Part shown: positions 45,701 to 59,306 of the stretch, piece after piece
Numbering within the stretch: position 1 is the first letter of the stretch
How the letters are laid out: each line of letters opens with the position of its first letter
Assembly: GCA_034638255.1 (NCBI GenBank)
Contig: JAWPGT010000005.1
Location: 868,001-932,000 of the forward strand
Reading direction: 5' to 3'
DNA: 64,000 nucleotides
From: Coprinus comatus
Lineage: Eukaryota > Basidiomycota > Agaricomycetes > Agaricales > Agaricaceae
Notes under the pieces: generated by a model
Database searches by the model: none
The model's input: the letters and a program-made list of their open reading frames with translations, nothing else
What the model was told of the DNA's origin: nothing
Position numbers and translations under genes: made by a program

Positions 45701-48146
45701 CTATACATGAGGGCCATCTACAGCTCCATTGTCTTCAAAGCTCGTCTTGTAGCTATGACCAAAGTCGTGCATTCCGTTCTTCTTCGCTTTCCTCAGCACC
45801 CTAGCAATAGCATCCAGGCCTGCGAGAAACACATTGTTAGTAAAGCTACAAACTGACTAAAAATATTAAGCCCTACCTCTATCAAGGACATCCATAGATG
45901 GACCGAACGAAATACGAACGAAATGGTGGCAAGGTGAGTTAAAGAGGTTCCTGCGATGGGACGGATTAATATCAAAGAATATGCCAGGGATCACTATGGT
46001 TTGTTCTTTCAACAATTCTTCAAAAAATGTCTGAAGTTGCAGTCAGGATCGGGGCATGATTGAGAATATTAGCGGCAACTTACGAGCCCGTTGTTAAGAG
46101 GCGCAGGTAGTTTCTCAAGGTTGAGCCAGATGTAGAAGGTACTGAGTGGAGGAACATCGACATCTAAATGAAGCTCGTGGAGACGGGCTAAGACGTGATC
46201 GCGCTTCTTCTTGAAGTGCTTCTGAAGAGCAACTTTCTCCAACGCAACGTAATCGGGGTCTAGAAGTGGAATTGCGGCTAGTTGAAGCCTGTTCATAATC
46301 AGCAAGGGCTGCAATATTTGTATTTGAAAATAGGTTGAACTTACGGATGGTTGGCACCTCCATCAAGGAATGAACCAGATTGGGAGAGCGCGGTGATTAG
46401 ATTCTTAGGTCCAACAACCCAACAAACTCGATACCCAGGAAGTCTCCAGTTCTAATAAACTTAAATGTAAGTGTATATGTTATAGTAACTAAGTAAGAAG
46501 TCTGACCTTGGTCAATCCATCGATTAGGATAACAGAGTCCTATTTATTTCAACACAAGTTATTATCTAGAATGCTTTGAGTATCTTTTCGTTGATTTACC
46601 TTGTCAACGTCTTCTACATATTTAGCACCTGAGATGGACTTTCCGTAATCTTCTGCTCGTTCGGGGTATATGTACCATGAATAAAACTGTTCTCCACTGG
46701 TAAGTTGCGCCCTCATTTTGAGCGTAATAAATCATTGATGACTGGCCTCATCAAGTATTAAAGTTGTTCCTTCGCGGCCTACAGTCACCAGCTCTTGCAA
46801 GTCTCGCCCGCTACCTTTTATCTTCAGCGGTGAAGGATGGTGAATGTCGGGTAACCACATACCGAATGACCTACACCAGATGCCGGACTATGGTGAGAAT
46901 TGGTTATTGCCTTAATTTCTGCTACTCACCTGCCCAGTTGGATTACGTGGATTTGAGGCAAGAATAACTTGTAAACCTTGGGTCTTGATGTCTTTCTAGA
47001 AAATTGGTTTGAATGATTAGCAAGAATACAAGTCCGACGCAAAGCGTTTTACCCACCTTGGTTTGTGCTACATCGAGGCGATATTTGTTCTGGGATTGAT
47101 TGTATTGACAAATCAAATGGAATCTGGTAGGTCGAACTCACCTTCGGGTCTAAGCTGTGAAAGATGGTCAGTACATCAAAACGCAACTGCCAAGAAGTGG
47201 AACTTACGCGGTGGGGACTGGCACGAGACGACGGAAGGCGCTAAGCACTTGATCGTACGCCGTGTAATCAGGAATATGAAAACTCTGAACGAAGTTGGGT
47301 ACGTCCGGTAGTGAAGTAGGTAGACTATGCTTACAGTATAGACATCTCCGATGACTGCTGCAACACGAGAGAGACCGGTACGACCTCCGGGAACGATACA
47401 CACGTTCTCATACGTATACTTGCTTTCCTTCTTCTGCCTGTACGTGTGGTTATAGAGATGAGCTACAGCTTCGCGGAGTTCTGCCGAGCGGTGGTTTTAG
47501 TGTCTGACGCATAGAACTTTATACTTTTATGGTTACCTTTGACGCCGGTAGTAGGGGCATATTCAAGAGAATCTAAAGGAACGGGAATGGTGTTTGGACG
47601 CTCATGTGCGCCAGGAATTGGTCCGACCTCCGGGGCTCCTTGGCCTAGATTGGACCAATCTTGAGAACTAGCATAGGTGAATCCATTCGCCATAGCCCTA
47701 TCTGAGCAATATATTACTCCGGTACTACCAGGGTGTTCTATTCCTGGTACAGTTTCTTCCGCCTGCATAATGTCAGTTATGATCGCATACCACTTTAGAG
47801 TTACTAAATACCGGGTCCACGAGCTCAGGTAGGCCTTTGGGTTGATGACCGCCTGCTTGGCGAAATATCTATGACACGAAGACTCGCTGTTTAGTGCGGG
47901 ATATACTTAGATGGGGACGATATCCCACCTGATGAGCTTCGGATTCATTTTCGTGTTTGTAGTGCCTCATTGCATCACGAACCTGATCCATCAGGTTAGA
48001 GAAAGAGGAGACGCGGGGAAGATGGAAATGCATAGGATTGACAGTGAACTCACAATGCTCTGGAATGTACGAGTAGGGGTACTTATACCTGACAATGTCT
48101 GAGGTGTGTTTAGCTGCGGCGTTTCCTGTCCAACCTGAAGCGACAT
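45701..48146 (-). CDS. PLP-dependent class I/II aminotransferase
   Basis: A fold-type I PLP enzyme. The start at 48146 gives MSLQVGQETPQLNTPQTLS; following exons give VRDAMRHYKHENESEAHQ and IFRQAGGHQPKGLPELVD. Next come DWSNLGQGAPEVGPIPGA, ELREAVAHLYNHTYRQKK, VCIVPGGRTGLSRVAAVIG, FHIPDYTAYDQVLSAF, QVILASNPRNPTGQV (PLP-binding Asn-Pro), the PLP lysine in LIDGLTKNWRLPGYRVCW (codon 46507-46509, at an exon end) and the C-terminal VRISFGPSMDVLDRGLDAIA. It ends VDGPHV at 45701. The NPRNPTGQ motif and GYR arginine are standard. The amino donor is not clear; aromatic or alanine/aspartate-type, or ACC-synthase-like, are all possible. Its 3' end lies 66 bp from that of CWF19L1. Confidence 0.85.
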
Positions 48147-48614
48147 GGCAGAGGTACAGGGCAAATAAGGGCGAGGATTCCTTAAGGCGTTAATACAATG
48201 GGCTGCAGGGCGGCGTGCGTATTTTAGCTTACTGGCTGGCGAAGACACAAAAATCCCTCAATGATCATATGACATCAGACAGTTAAGAATAGAACGTCTG
48301 TTGGTAATTACTAATAGCCCCTTTAAACCAGTGGTTATAATCAAGGACCCTGGTGTTCAAAGGACATTAATCCTCGTTTATCAGTCATGTATTAACCTGA
48401 CTATTTGACAGAATCAATCGCGGAACGATGTCCGCATCTGACCTACTCAGATTATTGCTCTCCGAAGCAAATTCTGTGGCTGGCCAATCAAATGATTTCA
48501 AATCCATACCAAGTCTTTACCATTACATACTTGTCGGATCATAATGATGCCCAATGCTTTATAACGCTCACCTTGTTGTCCAATCCTTATCATACTTTGT
48601 TAACCTTCTACGAT
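48147..48614. other. Divergent promoter region of aminotransferase and arginase
   Basis: 468 bp between the two start codons. The open frame at 48405-48755 is mainly leader sequence plus an unspliced reading of the arginase 5' end. Confidence 0.5.
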
Positions 48615-50061
48615 ATGCCCCCTTCGCACTTTCTCTCCCAACCCCCCACTGTTGCAGTACGTCCATATTCTTTGACTTTGTACCTCCTGACCGACGTGAC
48701 ACTCTCCCTTAGATTGTTGGCTGCCCGTTTAGGTAAGTATGACATCGCCTTGTAAACACACATCCATGCACAAAATATTTTACTTATGACCTCTTTTCAC
48801 ACAGTGGTGGCCAGGTAAGCCCATATTTTCTTGTTAAATGTTCTGCTATCAATGATAGAATCACGCGTAGTCTAAATGTGGTGTCGATGAAGGTCCAATT
48901 CGTTTGGTAGAGGCCGGACTTCTCGATCAATTGAAGGAGTTAGACTGGAATGTCAAATTCGATGGGCATCACCAATTCGAGGAAAACAACAATCTCGATG
49001 ATCCCCCTATTGGCAAGCTCAAGAATCCTCGTACTGTCTCTAGAGTCACCAAAGCTATAGCGGCTACCGTTTGTGAACATGCGAAAAATGGCGAGCTTCC
49101 ACTAACTTTAGGAGGCGATCATTCTCTGGTGCGTTATCACTCGCTTAGAATACTTATCATAAACCGACTAATCACCAGGCGATGGGAACTATATCCGGAA
49201 CCTTGGAGTATGTATTATTTTTTTATACCTATAGAATCAACAGAACAGAAGCTCATGTGCATTGGATAGGGCTTATCCGGATGCATGCGTTATCTGGGTA
49301 GATGCACATGCCGACATCAATACTATCGAAACGACTGACTCAGGTGCTTAACGCGCCATTGAACCGTACATACGAGTCTTACATCGTGTTAGGTCATATT
49401 CATGGCATGCCCCTCTCCTTCCTCCTTGGTATTGGAGGGAAAGAAGCAGAATTTTCCTGGATCAAACCAGCTCTACATCCACAGAAATTGGTTTATATTG
49501 GTCTTCGTGATGTCGAAGCGGGCGAGAAGAAGATACTACGCGAGAACAACATCAAAGCATTCTCAATGCATGAAGTTGACAAATATGGCATCGGAAAGGT
49601 TGTCGAACTGGCACTGGATCATGTGAATCCTAAGAGGGACCTACCTATACATTTGAGCTTTGATGTGGATGCTTTGGACCCCTCTGTTGCCCCTTCGACA
49701 GGAACTCCGGTACGAATATACTCTATTTTATCCAAGTGCCCAATTCTATATTACTACATCTTAGGTCCGAGGTGGCTTGACATTTCGTGAGGGCCATTAT
49801 ATCTGTGAGGCCATTCACGAAACAGGGCTATTGGTTGCCCTGGACTTGATGGTTAGTAATGAAAAAATTACAATATGAAGCCCCTAACTTGCTTGCAGGA
49901 AGTGAACCCATCACTTGCAGAGGCTCACGAGGTGGAGAAAACCGTTGCTGTTGGATGTTCTCTTGTAAGATCTGCACTAGGTACGTCCCCTGCACCAGGA
50001 AAACACACGCCACTCCCGCGCCACTTACTGACTGTTGTAACCAGGGGAAACTCTTCTATGA
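48615..50061 (+). CDS. CAR1: Arginase
   Basis: Arginase splits arginine to ornithine and urea with a binuclear manganese centre. The 5' end is cut into tiny exons: 48615-48656 (MPPSHFLSQPPTVA), 48713-48732 (IVGCPFS), 48805-48814 (10 nt, part of SGGQ), then 48871 onward (SKCGVDEGPIRLVEAG). The joined sequence matches the family start. Metal ligands are in LPLTLGGDHSLAMGTISG, VIWVDAHADINT and HLSFDVDALDPSVAPSTGTP. HGMPLSFLLGI is the usual loop. The last intron joins LVRSALG to ETLL, stop at 50059-50061, so the C-terminus is the conserved ALGETLL. About 310-320 residues. Together with the divergent aminotransferase it may serve amino-acid nitrogen use, but no direct link is shown. Confidence 0.95.
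48805..48814 (+). other. 10 nt micro-exon of arginase
   Basis: TGGTGGCCAG is bounded by ACAG and GTAAGC and completes the sequence PFSGGQSKCG. The preceding exon is only 20 nt (48713-48732). Confidence 0.8.
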
Positions 50062-51010
50062 TCCAGGGTCATCAGTATTTCTTCTCCCTTTTTACATTTC
50101 ATACCAATTTTTAATGCCACACAATCCCCTATCCTGTTGATAATTACTTATCCGACCAATTCGTCGTTGTCGATAGGATGGGGAGATGGCACTTTTGGTA
50201 TAACTCAAATATTACTGTGTTACATCTGGGTGACTGTAACTCCGCCTCCTGTTTGATAATAATCATAAGTCAACTCCTGTTTTTATTCATTATTCTGAGC
50301 GAATTACTCACGAATAAATCGGCATATGTTGAGATATCTGCATACCAAGCACATACACTAGTTCCGCACGTGGAGATTTTTTATATATCAAAACAAAACT
50401 GTAAACACTACTATTTGGTGATACATCCACAACCTGTCCACAGCAATGATTGCAAATATTTTAGTTCCTTTTTCTCATCAACCCCCGGTATTGGTAACGC
50501 CGCATGAAGAAGATAGAGCTACGATAACGAGAGGGCTGAGATCTAAGAGCTCGGTGTTGTCGGTACTTGATGTCCTCGAGGATAATATCAATTAATTCAA
50601 GAGTAATATGTAGCTGTGTGACTTCTAGCCTGTCCATAGTACTCCAGGCTGATTTGTTCTGAGCAAGCTGTCATGTGGAATGTTTATGTAGTGTGCGATG
50701 CTTGTTACCAACTTTCCATGAGAATGATTAATGATTAATGATGGGTGCCGGTATTTCTGCCACAAATCCATGGACTCTACTTTAGCAAAACTCTGCCTTC
50801 GATAATTCTGTCATACTAAGAAAGTCTTCTGTAGCGAACACTAGCTACTATTTGGCTTTAGCAGGGGGTTATAATGTCAGAAGAAGTATATTTTTATTTA
50901 TATATTGGTTGTCATATGACTGGCAGTGCGGGAAAAATCTGGGGCGGCACTTCCCGTCAGATCATTTGTTAGCAGCGTGTTTATACATTTCGCCGTTGAG
51001 AGCTGCAGCC
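50062..51010. other. Intergenic, upstream of kinesin
   Basis: 949 AT-rich bp. Several short open frames but nothing recognisable; contains arginase 3' flank and kinesin promoter. Confidence 0.5.
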
Positions 51011-54000
51011 ATGGCCCCCGCAAGCTCGTCGTCTCCAGCGACGACCTCGGTTCAAGTTGGTCAGTGAATGCGTGTTGTACTGCCTCCTTTTCACTAACAT
51101 TTCCTTAGCTTTACGGATTCGCCCCCCTACTGCCCATGATTCAACGTCTATACCAGTTCGATTTCAACGCCCTGCCATTCATACCACCTCCGCCACGTCT
51201 GTCGTAATTGAAACATCCTCTTCCCTTACTGGTGCTGGAGCACCTGGAGCACCTACCTCTGGAAGTTCGGCTCCCAAGAAGCAGTCCTTCACCTTCGACC
51301 AGGTCCACCCGCCCCCTACCACGCAGTACGAACTTTTTGAGTCGACCGCCAAACCTCTTGTGTCTCGTTTTCTTGATGGATTCAACTGCACTATTCTCGC
51401 ATATGGACAAACCAGTAGTGGCAAGACCTTCACTATGACTGGTATCGACCTAGACGCAGATCCTTCAGATCCTAACAACGGAATGGGTATCATTCCTAGG
51501 GCCGTTTCAACCATGTTCTCTCGCGCCAAACAACTCAAGGACGAACGTGGAGGAGCGTGGAACTACAGCGTCAAGGGGTCTTTTATTGAAATCTACAATG
51601 AGGACTTGCTTGACCTGCTAAGCGTGGATGATGCGACAGGAGGAAAACGCGAGGTGCAAATCAGGGAAGATAAAGATGGCCATATCATCTGGGGCGGACT
51701 GCGTGAGGTCAATGTCAGAAATTCGTCGGAAGTGATGAGGTACGTCCTCGGTGCCGATATATCTTGAATTCATTTAACGTTGTGATCTAGCTTGATTCGC
51801 AAAGGAACGGCAATTCGCCGGACGAATGAAACAGACATGAACGCACAGTCATCCCGTTCGCATGCTATCTTCTCTCTCACCCTTACACAGAAGAAATTCA
51901 CTGGTAGTACCCCACCTCGTTCATCTTCCCCAATGCCTCCCGCAGGTCGCTCTCCATCCCGTTTGGCACGCCCCGGATCAATGTATGCTGGCCCTTCTGG
52001 TAATCGCGTTGGTTCACCGACTTTGGGACGTCCTTCTACTCCCAGTTTTGCATCAGCAATGGGACGTGGTGGAGGGCTCCGACCATCCAGTGCTCTTGGT
52101 TATGCTGGAGAACGTTCAATGAATGGGGACGAGGACTCGGGCGAATGGGTCACTGTTGTTTCCAAATTTCATTTCGTAGATCTCGCAGGCTCCGAAAGGG
52201 TGAGTTCTATGTCCGAGATTCTTTCTGCTATATTGAGACTCCTTCCCAGTTAAAACGAACAGCTGCCGTAGGAGATCGTATCAAGGAAGGCATATCTATT
52301 AACAGTGGCCTACTCGCACTTGGAAATGTTATATCAGCTCTTGGCGACCCCGCTCGTGCAAAATCAAACACAGCAACCCATATTCCCTATCGAGACTCTA
52401 AACTTACGCGGTTACTGCAGGATTCTTTAGGTGGAAACGCCCATACCCTAATGGTAGCCTGTGTTAGCCCTGCGGAATGGAACGCTGCTGAGACTATCAA
52501 TACCCTTAAATATGCTAACCGTGCCAGGAACATCAAGAACCGTGCAGTGATCAACGAGAAAGAGGATGGTTGGGATGACGTTGAATGGCTGCAAGCCACA
52601 GTCACCCGCCTTCGTAAGGAGGTGAAGAACATCAAGGAGGGGAAGGTCATAGTCGAGCCCGATAAGGATTTAGAAACTATGGAAGGCGCCGGAAAGCGAG
52701 TACTTGCACAGATGACCGAGCTGCAGAATAATTACGAAGACCTTCGTGAGAAGTTTGTGGAGCGCACGGAGGAACTCACCCGATTGCGTAGAGAGCTTGG
52801 TGAGAAACAGAGGTCTAGTATCAACGGTACCATTGCTGCTGGTACGGCAAGATACGAGGAAATTGTCGGCCCTGTCATTGAGGAATACGAGAAGGCGATT
52901 GCGACCATGGAAGCTGAGCTCAATCTCAATAGGGCAGCCTTGCGTCATACCAATGAGATGGTTGAAGAGAAAGAGGAGGAATTCAACACTTTAACAAGTC
53001 GCCATGCCGCAACGGAACTATATGTTGAGGAACTTCGAACTAGAATTGCCAAGTTGAACGAACGTGAGGCTTCCACCGAAGTAAGTTTTTCAGGCGACCC
53101 CTTCTGTATCTCGCTTACCGCTTGCATCAGGCATACGTCCGTGATTTAGAGGAGAAGATAAAAACTTACGATGAGAACTCCGTATCATCAAATGAATCTT
53201 TAGCTGACTTGAAGCGCGAGCTTTCTCGTTACAAGGAGTCCGAATTATACTCGACAAAGTATATAGCTGATCTTGAAGCACGACTTTCTAAATCCAATGA
53301 GTCGATCCTTGCTTTTCAACAGACTGTGGAACGTTTGGAGGAGGAATGCGAAAGACGGCGTAGTGAAGTTGACTCCCTATTATATAAACTAGATGCTCTA
53401 CAAAAGGATGGTGAGGGGTGGCGCGTGGATCTAGAAGGAAGGGAGAAGCGGGTTCTTGAGCTAGAGCAGAAGATGGTAGAATGGGAATTGAAAAAGAAAG
53501 AAGCAAGTGAAACCAGGGCTCGCCTGAGCAATATGGTCGAAGAGGTCGTCTCTGCTAAGAAGAGCCTCGAAGATCGTTCTAATAACTCATCACCTCAAAC
53601 TACTGTTGTGGGTTTACCCGATGAAGAAACCTCGTCTCAGACTGTCGCGGAGGTGATTCCCCTAACAAGCGAAGTCGAAGCACAGTATCTTATTCTGCAG
53701 CAAACCCACACTGCTACCCTTGCGGATCTTTCCAATGTCACCGTTAAATACAGGGATGCGCTGCACGAAATTTCCGAGTTAGCGGCCCAACTCGAGGAAG
53801 CTAAACTGGGTAACACCTCTATTAATACCACCATTGAGTCTCCCGCCACCGAAAGGCCAGAATTCCCTCAATTCAAGAGGAGGATGACAGGCACAAGGTA
53901 TCGGGAAGGTACAGAGCCGCAGTTTAATGCTTCTGGGCGACGCCTTTTTTTCCGTCAGGCGGCCTCGGCGGATTCTCTTCATTCGAGGTAAGTTTCTTTA

Positions 54001-57000
54001 ATCGGAATTGTATTATATAACTCATTGACATAGTGCTTATCAGGTCGCTATCGCAATCTGTTTCGCTGTCACAGGAGCTGTCGTCGGTGCACTCACGCAA
54101 GACTTCTTTCTCAAGTCACGGGACAAGTAGTTCACATTCACCCTCCAGTTCTTATTCCCATTTGACTTTGCACACATCACATTCACATTCGCGCCCTAAC
54201 TTATCCCTTTCATCACCAATCGCTGTTGCGAATGGCCATGAAAGAACCACTTCAAGTTTAGAAAAGGAGATCATGCGACTACAGGAAGTTCTCAAAGAGC
54301 GAGAAATGGAAATTTCTTCTCTTGAAGAGTCGTTAAAGGAAAATCAGGTTGGCCAAATACCCTTGCAAGAGGAAGTGGAGACTTCACACCCCGAGAATCA
54401 GAATGGTGTCACTACCAACGTCAACTTGTCCCCCAAGACTTTAAATCATTTCGATCACATCAAGCAAACGATGGTCAATGGTCACAGTTATACCGTTTCA
54501 GAAAATGGGACAGCCCCTTCAGAATCCGACGAGTCACTGGATCGTCTTAACGAGCTGATGCTGTTAGTTGCTTACTCTCTTATCCTTAACACGAAAGCTA
54601 AAGGCTTTTTAGATCTATGGCACAGAAAGAATCGCAACATCGCGAGATTGTTGAAGAGCTCAACACTGAATTAGCTCAGACGAAACGGCAGCTGGACGAG
54701 CTGACTGCTCTGTCGAGAGATCAAGTGAGTATATTTTTGGAAGGTTGTGGGTAGCAGATGCTAATGCCCAGGGAATAGGCACTGAATATGTCAAAAGAAC
54801 TCGAAGCCATTCAGTATAAATGCTCTAGCAGTATTGCTGAATCGAAGGAATATCAGTCGCAGTTGGAAATGGTGGAACGTCGAAAATCTGAATTACAGAA
54901 CCTTCTTGATCGGAATAAGGAAGCACATCAACTTGAAATGGAGGATTTACGACAGCAACATGAACAAGCACTGCAAATGAAGGCGACCGAGGTTGAAGGG
55001 CTTATTCAGAAATTGAAGGAGGAACAAGTGTCAGCGTTGGACACGCTACGGGCTGAGCTCGAAGGGGCCACGAATGCCCTCCAGCAAGCCCAATTGCACC
55101 ATGAGGAAGCCTTTGGAAAGCTCAAGGCTGAATACGAGAACCAATTCAAGCGCCAAATTGAAGAGGCAAATAAAGTTCTCGCCTCTACACAACAAGAACA
55201 CCAAAAGACAATCGCCAAACTTATCTCCGATCATAACGAGACACTTCATCTGAAGGATGTAGAAGCTTCAACAATATCTCAAACCACGGAGGAAGAATAT
55301 TATAACGCCCTGACGAAGCTACGAAAGGATCACGGAGAAATTATCAACAAGCTAAATGTCGAAAGCGAGGCCACAATTGAACGTCTCCGCGAAGAACATG
55401 CAGGAGAACTCCGATTGATCGAAATCGCACGTCAAGGTTCTTTGTCGGAATCCGAATCCGCACGAAATCTTTCTATAAAAGAGTTGCAGGACGAGCATGC
55501 GGCTGCCCTTGCCCGCAAAGAGGCTTCCGTTGCCGAAGAAATCGAGACCCTTAAAGCGACGCACATTCGTGTGTTACAAGCAAAGGTTGATGATCATGAG
55601 CTGCAGATGGACCGACTTCGCCTTGAATTCGAGTCCTCTACGATGAGGCTTAAGGAGGAATGGCGCAAGGAAGTTGAATCATTGACGGTGGCACTTGCTG
55701 AAGAGAAGGAAGCCGTTGCTGTAATGTTGTCCAAAGCTGCCAAGGATTCTGAAGCTGCTCTTCAGGGAGCCAGAGACCAACACGGTACCACATTGCAAGA
55801 ATTAGCGCGTGGTCACTCGGAGGATATCGACCGGTTAACTGCTATGCATGCCGCAGCCTTGGAAACAGCTCGGGTCGAGGCGGAACGTGATACCTATGCA
55901 CTCTCTCAGAAACACGAGGAGGCGTTGTCTCAACTCAGAACCGAGTTTGAAGAGAAGCTCGGTAATCTCAATGCTGAACTCGAATCTACACAACTTCAGC
56001 ATCAAGATGCCCTCAAGAGCGTTCGCGAAGAAAGCCAACAATCAGCGGCGGAACAAGCCACTGCCGTTGACATTATCAGGCATTCTCATCTCACGGAACA
56101 AGAAAACTTGCGACGACTTTTGGAACAACAACATCTCGAAGAGCGTGAGAAACTTCGTTCAGAACTTGAACAGAAGTATGAATTAGAGAAGCAGATCGCT
56201 CGAAAGGAACACGATGACCTTGTTCAAGAACTTGAAGCTCACAAAGCAGCTGCGGAAGAGTTCACCATGCTTCGCGAGCAAAGTCGCACTGCACACGAAA
56301 ACGGGATGAACAAAAAACAGGTTGCCATCCAAGCCTTACAGGATCAGTTATTAGTTATTAGGACGGAGCGCGATGGTTTCAGAGATAAGACGAATCAACT
56401 TACGGAAGAGCTCGAGAACACCCGAAATGAACAAGTCAGGTTGGTGCAGGAAGCTTCCAAACGCGAGTCACTTGTCATGGATCTTGAACGACATAGGTCG
56501 TTGATTGTCGAATTGCAAGAAAACCTGAACAAAGTGAAAGACGAGAAGGACAACCTACAGCTAGAGAAGTCTCGACAAGACTCCTTGGTTCGTGATTTGC
56601 AAGCACAAATTGCACGTAGCGCGTCGCCACCAAATGTCCGACAACCCGAACGTACTCTTGGCTATCCGCGAGCTGCAGGACTTCCACCAGCCAAACTTCC
56701 ACCTCCAACCCCACCCCCCTCTGTACCACCTCCCCCAGCTCCTCGTCTCCATGGCGAATTAAACCTCAGTATTTCTTCCCAGAGCTCCTCCAATCATACT
56801 TTTTCGACTTCCAAGGAATCCCAGCCAGAGTCTCCCTCCACTTCGCTTGGACATCCTCCTTTGAACGGGTCAATCAGCGATCCTAAACTCACCGCCAAGA
56901 TCGAAAAACAAACGAAAACAATCGAAGAACAAGAGACCATGATTAAGACGCTAAATAAACAGCTTAGTCATTGTGAAAGCGATCTCCAAGCGCATATGGA

Positions 57001-57358
57001 TCTTGTAAATACGCTTGAGACATCTCTTGGTGATGCTGAGAAGAATCGTATGTTTTTATTATTTTAAGTGTGTGGTTTTTTGTTACTCATAAAGTCTTCA
57101 GTCCGCAAGGCCCGTATGCAAGCAACAGAGTTGGCTCGCGAACGCGATACCCTCAATGGTCGGGTAGATTCCCTCCGCAACGAACTCATGGATGCTAGGA
57201 ATGAAGTGACCAATGTCCGCCGATCAATCGTGGAGGAGAAGCAATCGCTAGAGCTGCGACTTGATGAAGAAAGAAAAGCGAAGGAGCGCGTGCGTCAGCA
57301 ACTTGATCTGCGGATGGAGGAACTCCAGAAACGCAAGTCCAAGTTTTCATGCCTATAA
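51011..57358 (+). CDS. Kinesin-4 family motor protein, about 1,950-2,000 residues
   Basis: Plus-end-directed kinesin-4 motors act in spindle midzone and chromosome arm movement or long-range transport. The start at 51011 ([16 protein letters not shown]) joins over an intron to [11 protein letters not shown]. The motor has [11 protein letters not shown]-loop [15 protein letters not shown], switch [12 protein letters not shown], switch [11 protein letters not shown] and the relay/neck region [36 protein letters not shown], which match KIF4/KIF21. Between switch I and switch II (about 51.89-52.16 kb) sits an insert of about 90 residues rich in Ser, Pro, Gly and Arg. The rest is long coiled coil (52.6-56.6 kb and 56.9-57.35 kb) with a Pro-rich break [20 protein letters not shown] near 56.7 kb. 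No C-terminal WD40 or Cys-rich domain is seen. Stop at 57356-57358. A nearly intronless 2.2 kb coiled-coil exon contrasts with its neighbours. Confidence 0.92.
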
Positions 57359-57802
57359 AACTTCCACTTTCATCCGATATCTTTTTATTTTGCTTTGGTT
57401 TCATGGTATATGAGGTTCCTTTTTCTTTATGTTGCTATTAATTTTGGCAAGTACTACCCTTAGCATCCGTCCTCTTATATTGGTTTTTTTTGGCACCTTA
57501 AACTTCCTGATTAGTGTTGATACCCTTTCATTGTCCGCACAAGGTTTATTATACCTGTGTTCCTGTACGGTTTACTTTCGATTTTATATGTATGTGTTTT
57601 GATGGCTTGCGATTCAAGTGGGATTAAGTAAATTGCTTAGAATATTGGCTTCTATCAAAAATCATTTGCGAACTTCGAAGCATAGCTCATCTAATCCCAT
57701 CAAATCCATTATCGGATATGTCGATGTAGGCCAGATACAGGCTCAATCTTTCTCTTACTCACCCAAGGAAATCCTTAATTCAGAAACTTTCAACGTTATA
57801 AA
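57359..57802. other. Intergenic, kinesin 3' end to dehydrogenase start
   Basis: 444 T-rich bp; kinesin 3' UTR and dehydrogenase promoter. No gene recognised. Confidence 0.5.
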
Positions 57803-59306
57803 ATGACCACTTCATCTAGGCCCATGACACTTTCCTCTTTCACCTTGGAGGGTAAGGTAGGATAATGCCATAATGTCTTTAATTAACAATGGGTTAATCA
57901 TTTGAGCCAAAATCAAGGTGTGCCTTGTCACTGGGGCTGCTCGAGGACTTGGCTTAGAGTTTTGTCGTGCTTTCGTCCGATCGTACGTCTTGCCCTATGT
58001 TACTAGTCCTGGACTCACAGAAACAACAACCAACAGAGGGTGCAATTCCCTCGTTATATTAGACCTTAAAGAAGCTGAGGCACAAGTTGCAGCCACTGAA
58101 CTTGTTTTACTTGCGAAAGGTGGAACAACTTGTTATAATTATATGCGTGTGATCCAATGAATCACTGATCAAGTTGTTAATTAGGGCTTGGCCTAGACGA
58201 AGCAACTATACTTGCTTTTTCATGTGATGTTTCATCTGAAACTGAAGTTAAAGGTGTATATCAAAAAGTCGTCGAAAAGTTTGGCCGGATAGACGTTGTC
58301 GTAGCTTCAGCGGGTGAGGTTATCCGCTGTAAAGTTGAATTGTCATCTTATAATCAATACTAGGTATAACGGAGAACTTTTCCGCGCTCGAGTAACGAAT
58401 ATTTATGCATATAATTAACAACTCTGGACTCTGATAATCATCGTGGTTATAGTTATCCTGCGGAACGTATCAAGCGGCTTTACGATATCAATGTCCATGG
58501 CGCTCTTTTCACAGCTCGTGAAGGAGCTCGTTCTATGGTCGAGCGGGGTAACGGCGGCTCTATTATTCTTGTGGCGAGCATGAGTGCTAATGTATGTGTT
58601 TTACTCATATCGCTTATTGGAATCCTTGATACGTACTTTATGGAGAACATCAGATCGTGAACCTTCCTCAGGTAAGGCTTCCAGGGGTTTCGCTTGGATC
58701 TACGATTGAATGATCAATTATCTTTCCAACTTCCTAGCCGCAAACTCCATATAATGCTTCCAAAGCCGGTACGACAATAATTATGCGACATGCGCTTACC
58801 CACTACTAACAGTACTACATGTAGCCGTCAAACATATGGCCGCAAGTTTAGCTGTGGAGTGGGCCAAGTTTGGAATTCGTGTGAACGCCTTGAGGTATTC
58901 CTGATGTTTTCATCACACCTCTATCCAATTTACCGAATTTATTATAGTCCAGGATATATGCTCACTGAATTAACTCGAACGGTCCTACTAGGAAAAGATG
59001 AATTGAAGGTTCGGTCATTCATTGTCACAGATGTTGATGAGTAACCTTATAGTTGGTTTAGAGTACTGGGAAAATCTCACTCCTATGGGGAGAGTGAGTA
59101 TATTGCAGTCCGTATGACTCTAGATACTAACGGTTGGATATAGATGGGAGAGCCAGAAGAATTGGCGGTAAGTTACAGTAAATAAACACCCACCTGATCC
59201 TCTGACCTTCTCTCTCCAGGGAGGTATAGTATTCCTAGCCAGTGATGCATCAAAATTCATGACCGGGTCAGAGTTGAGAATTGACGGCGGGTATTGCTGT
59301 GTCTGA
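57803..59306 (+). CDS. Short-chain dehydrogenase/reductase (classical SDR)
   Basis: An NAD(P)-dependent oxidoreductase. The start at 57803 opens [18 protein letters not shown], then the cofactor motif [15 protein letters not shown] (TGxxxGxG). Further exons read [44 protein letters not shown] (NAG-like block with SAG), [35 protein letters not shown] (catalytic YxxxK as YNASK) and [20 protein letters not shown]. The C-terminal end is [19 protein letters not shown] and RIDGGYCCV, stop at 59304-59306. The gene has many tiny exons, including an 18 nt exon (IVNLPQ) near 58.66 kb and a 24 nt exon (MGEPEELA) near 59.15 kb. The pattern is closest to polyol/sorbose reductase-type SDRs, but the substrate is not determined. 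Confidence 0.86.

Noticed and set aside
48405..48755. 116-residue plus-strand open frame
   Set aside because: It is 5' leader plus unspliced arginase exons; the true start is 48615.
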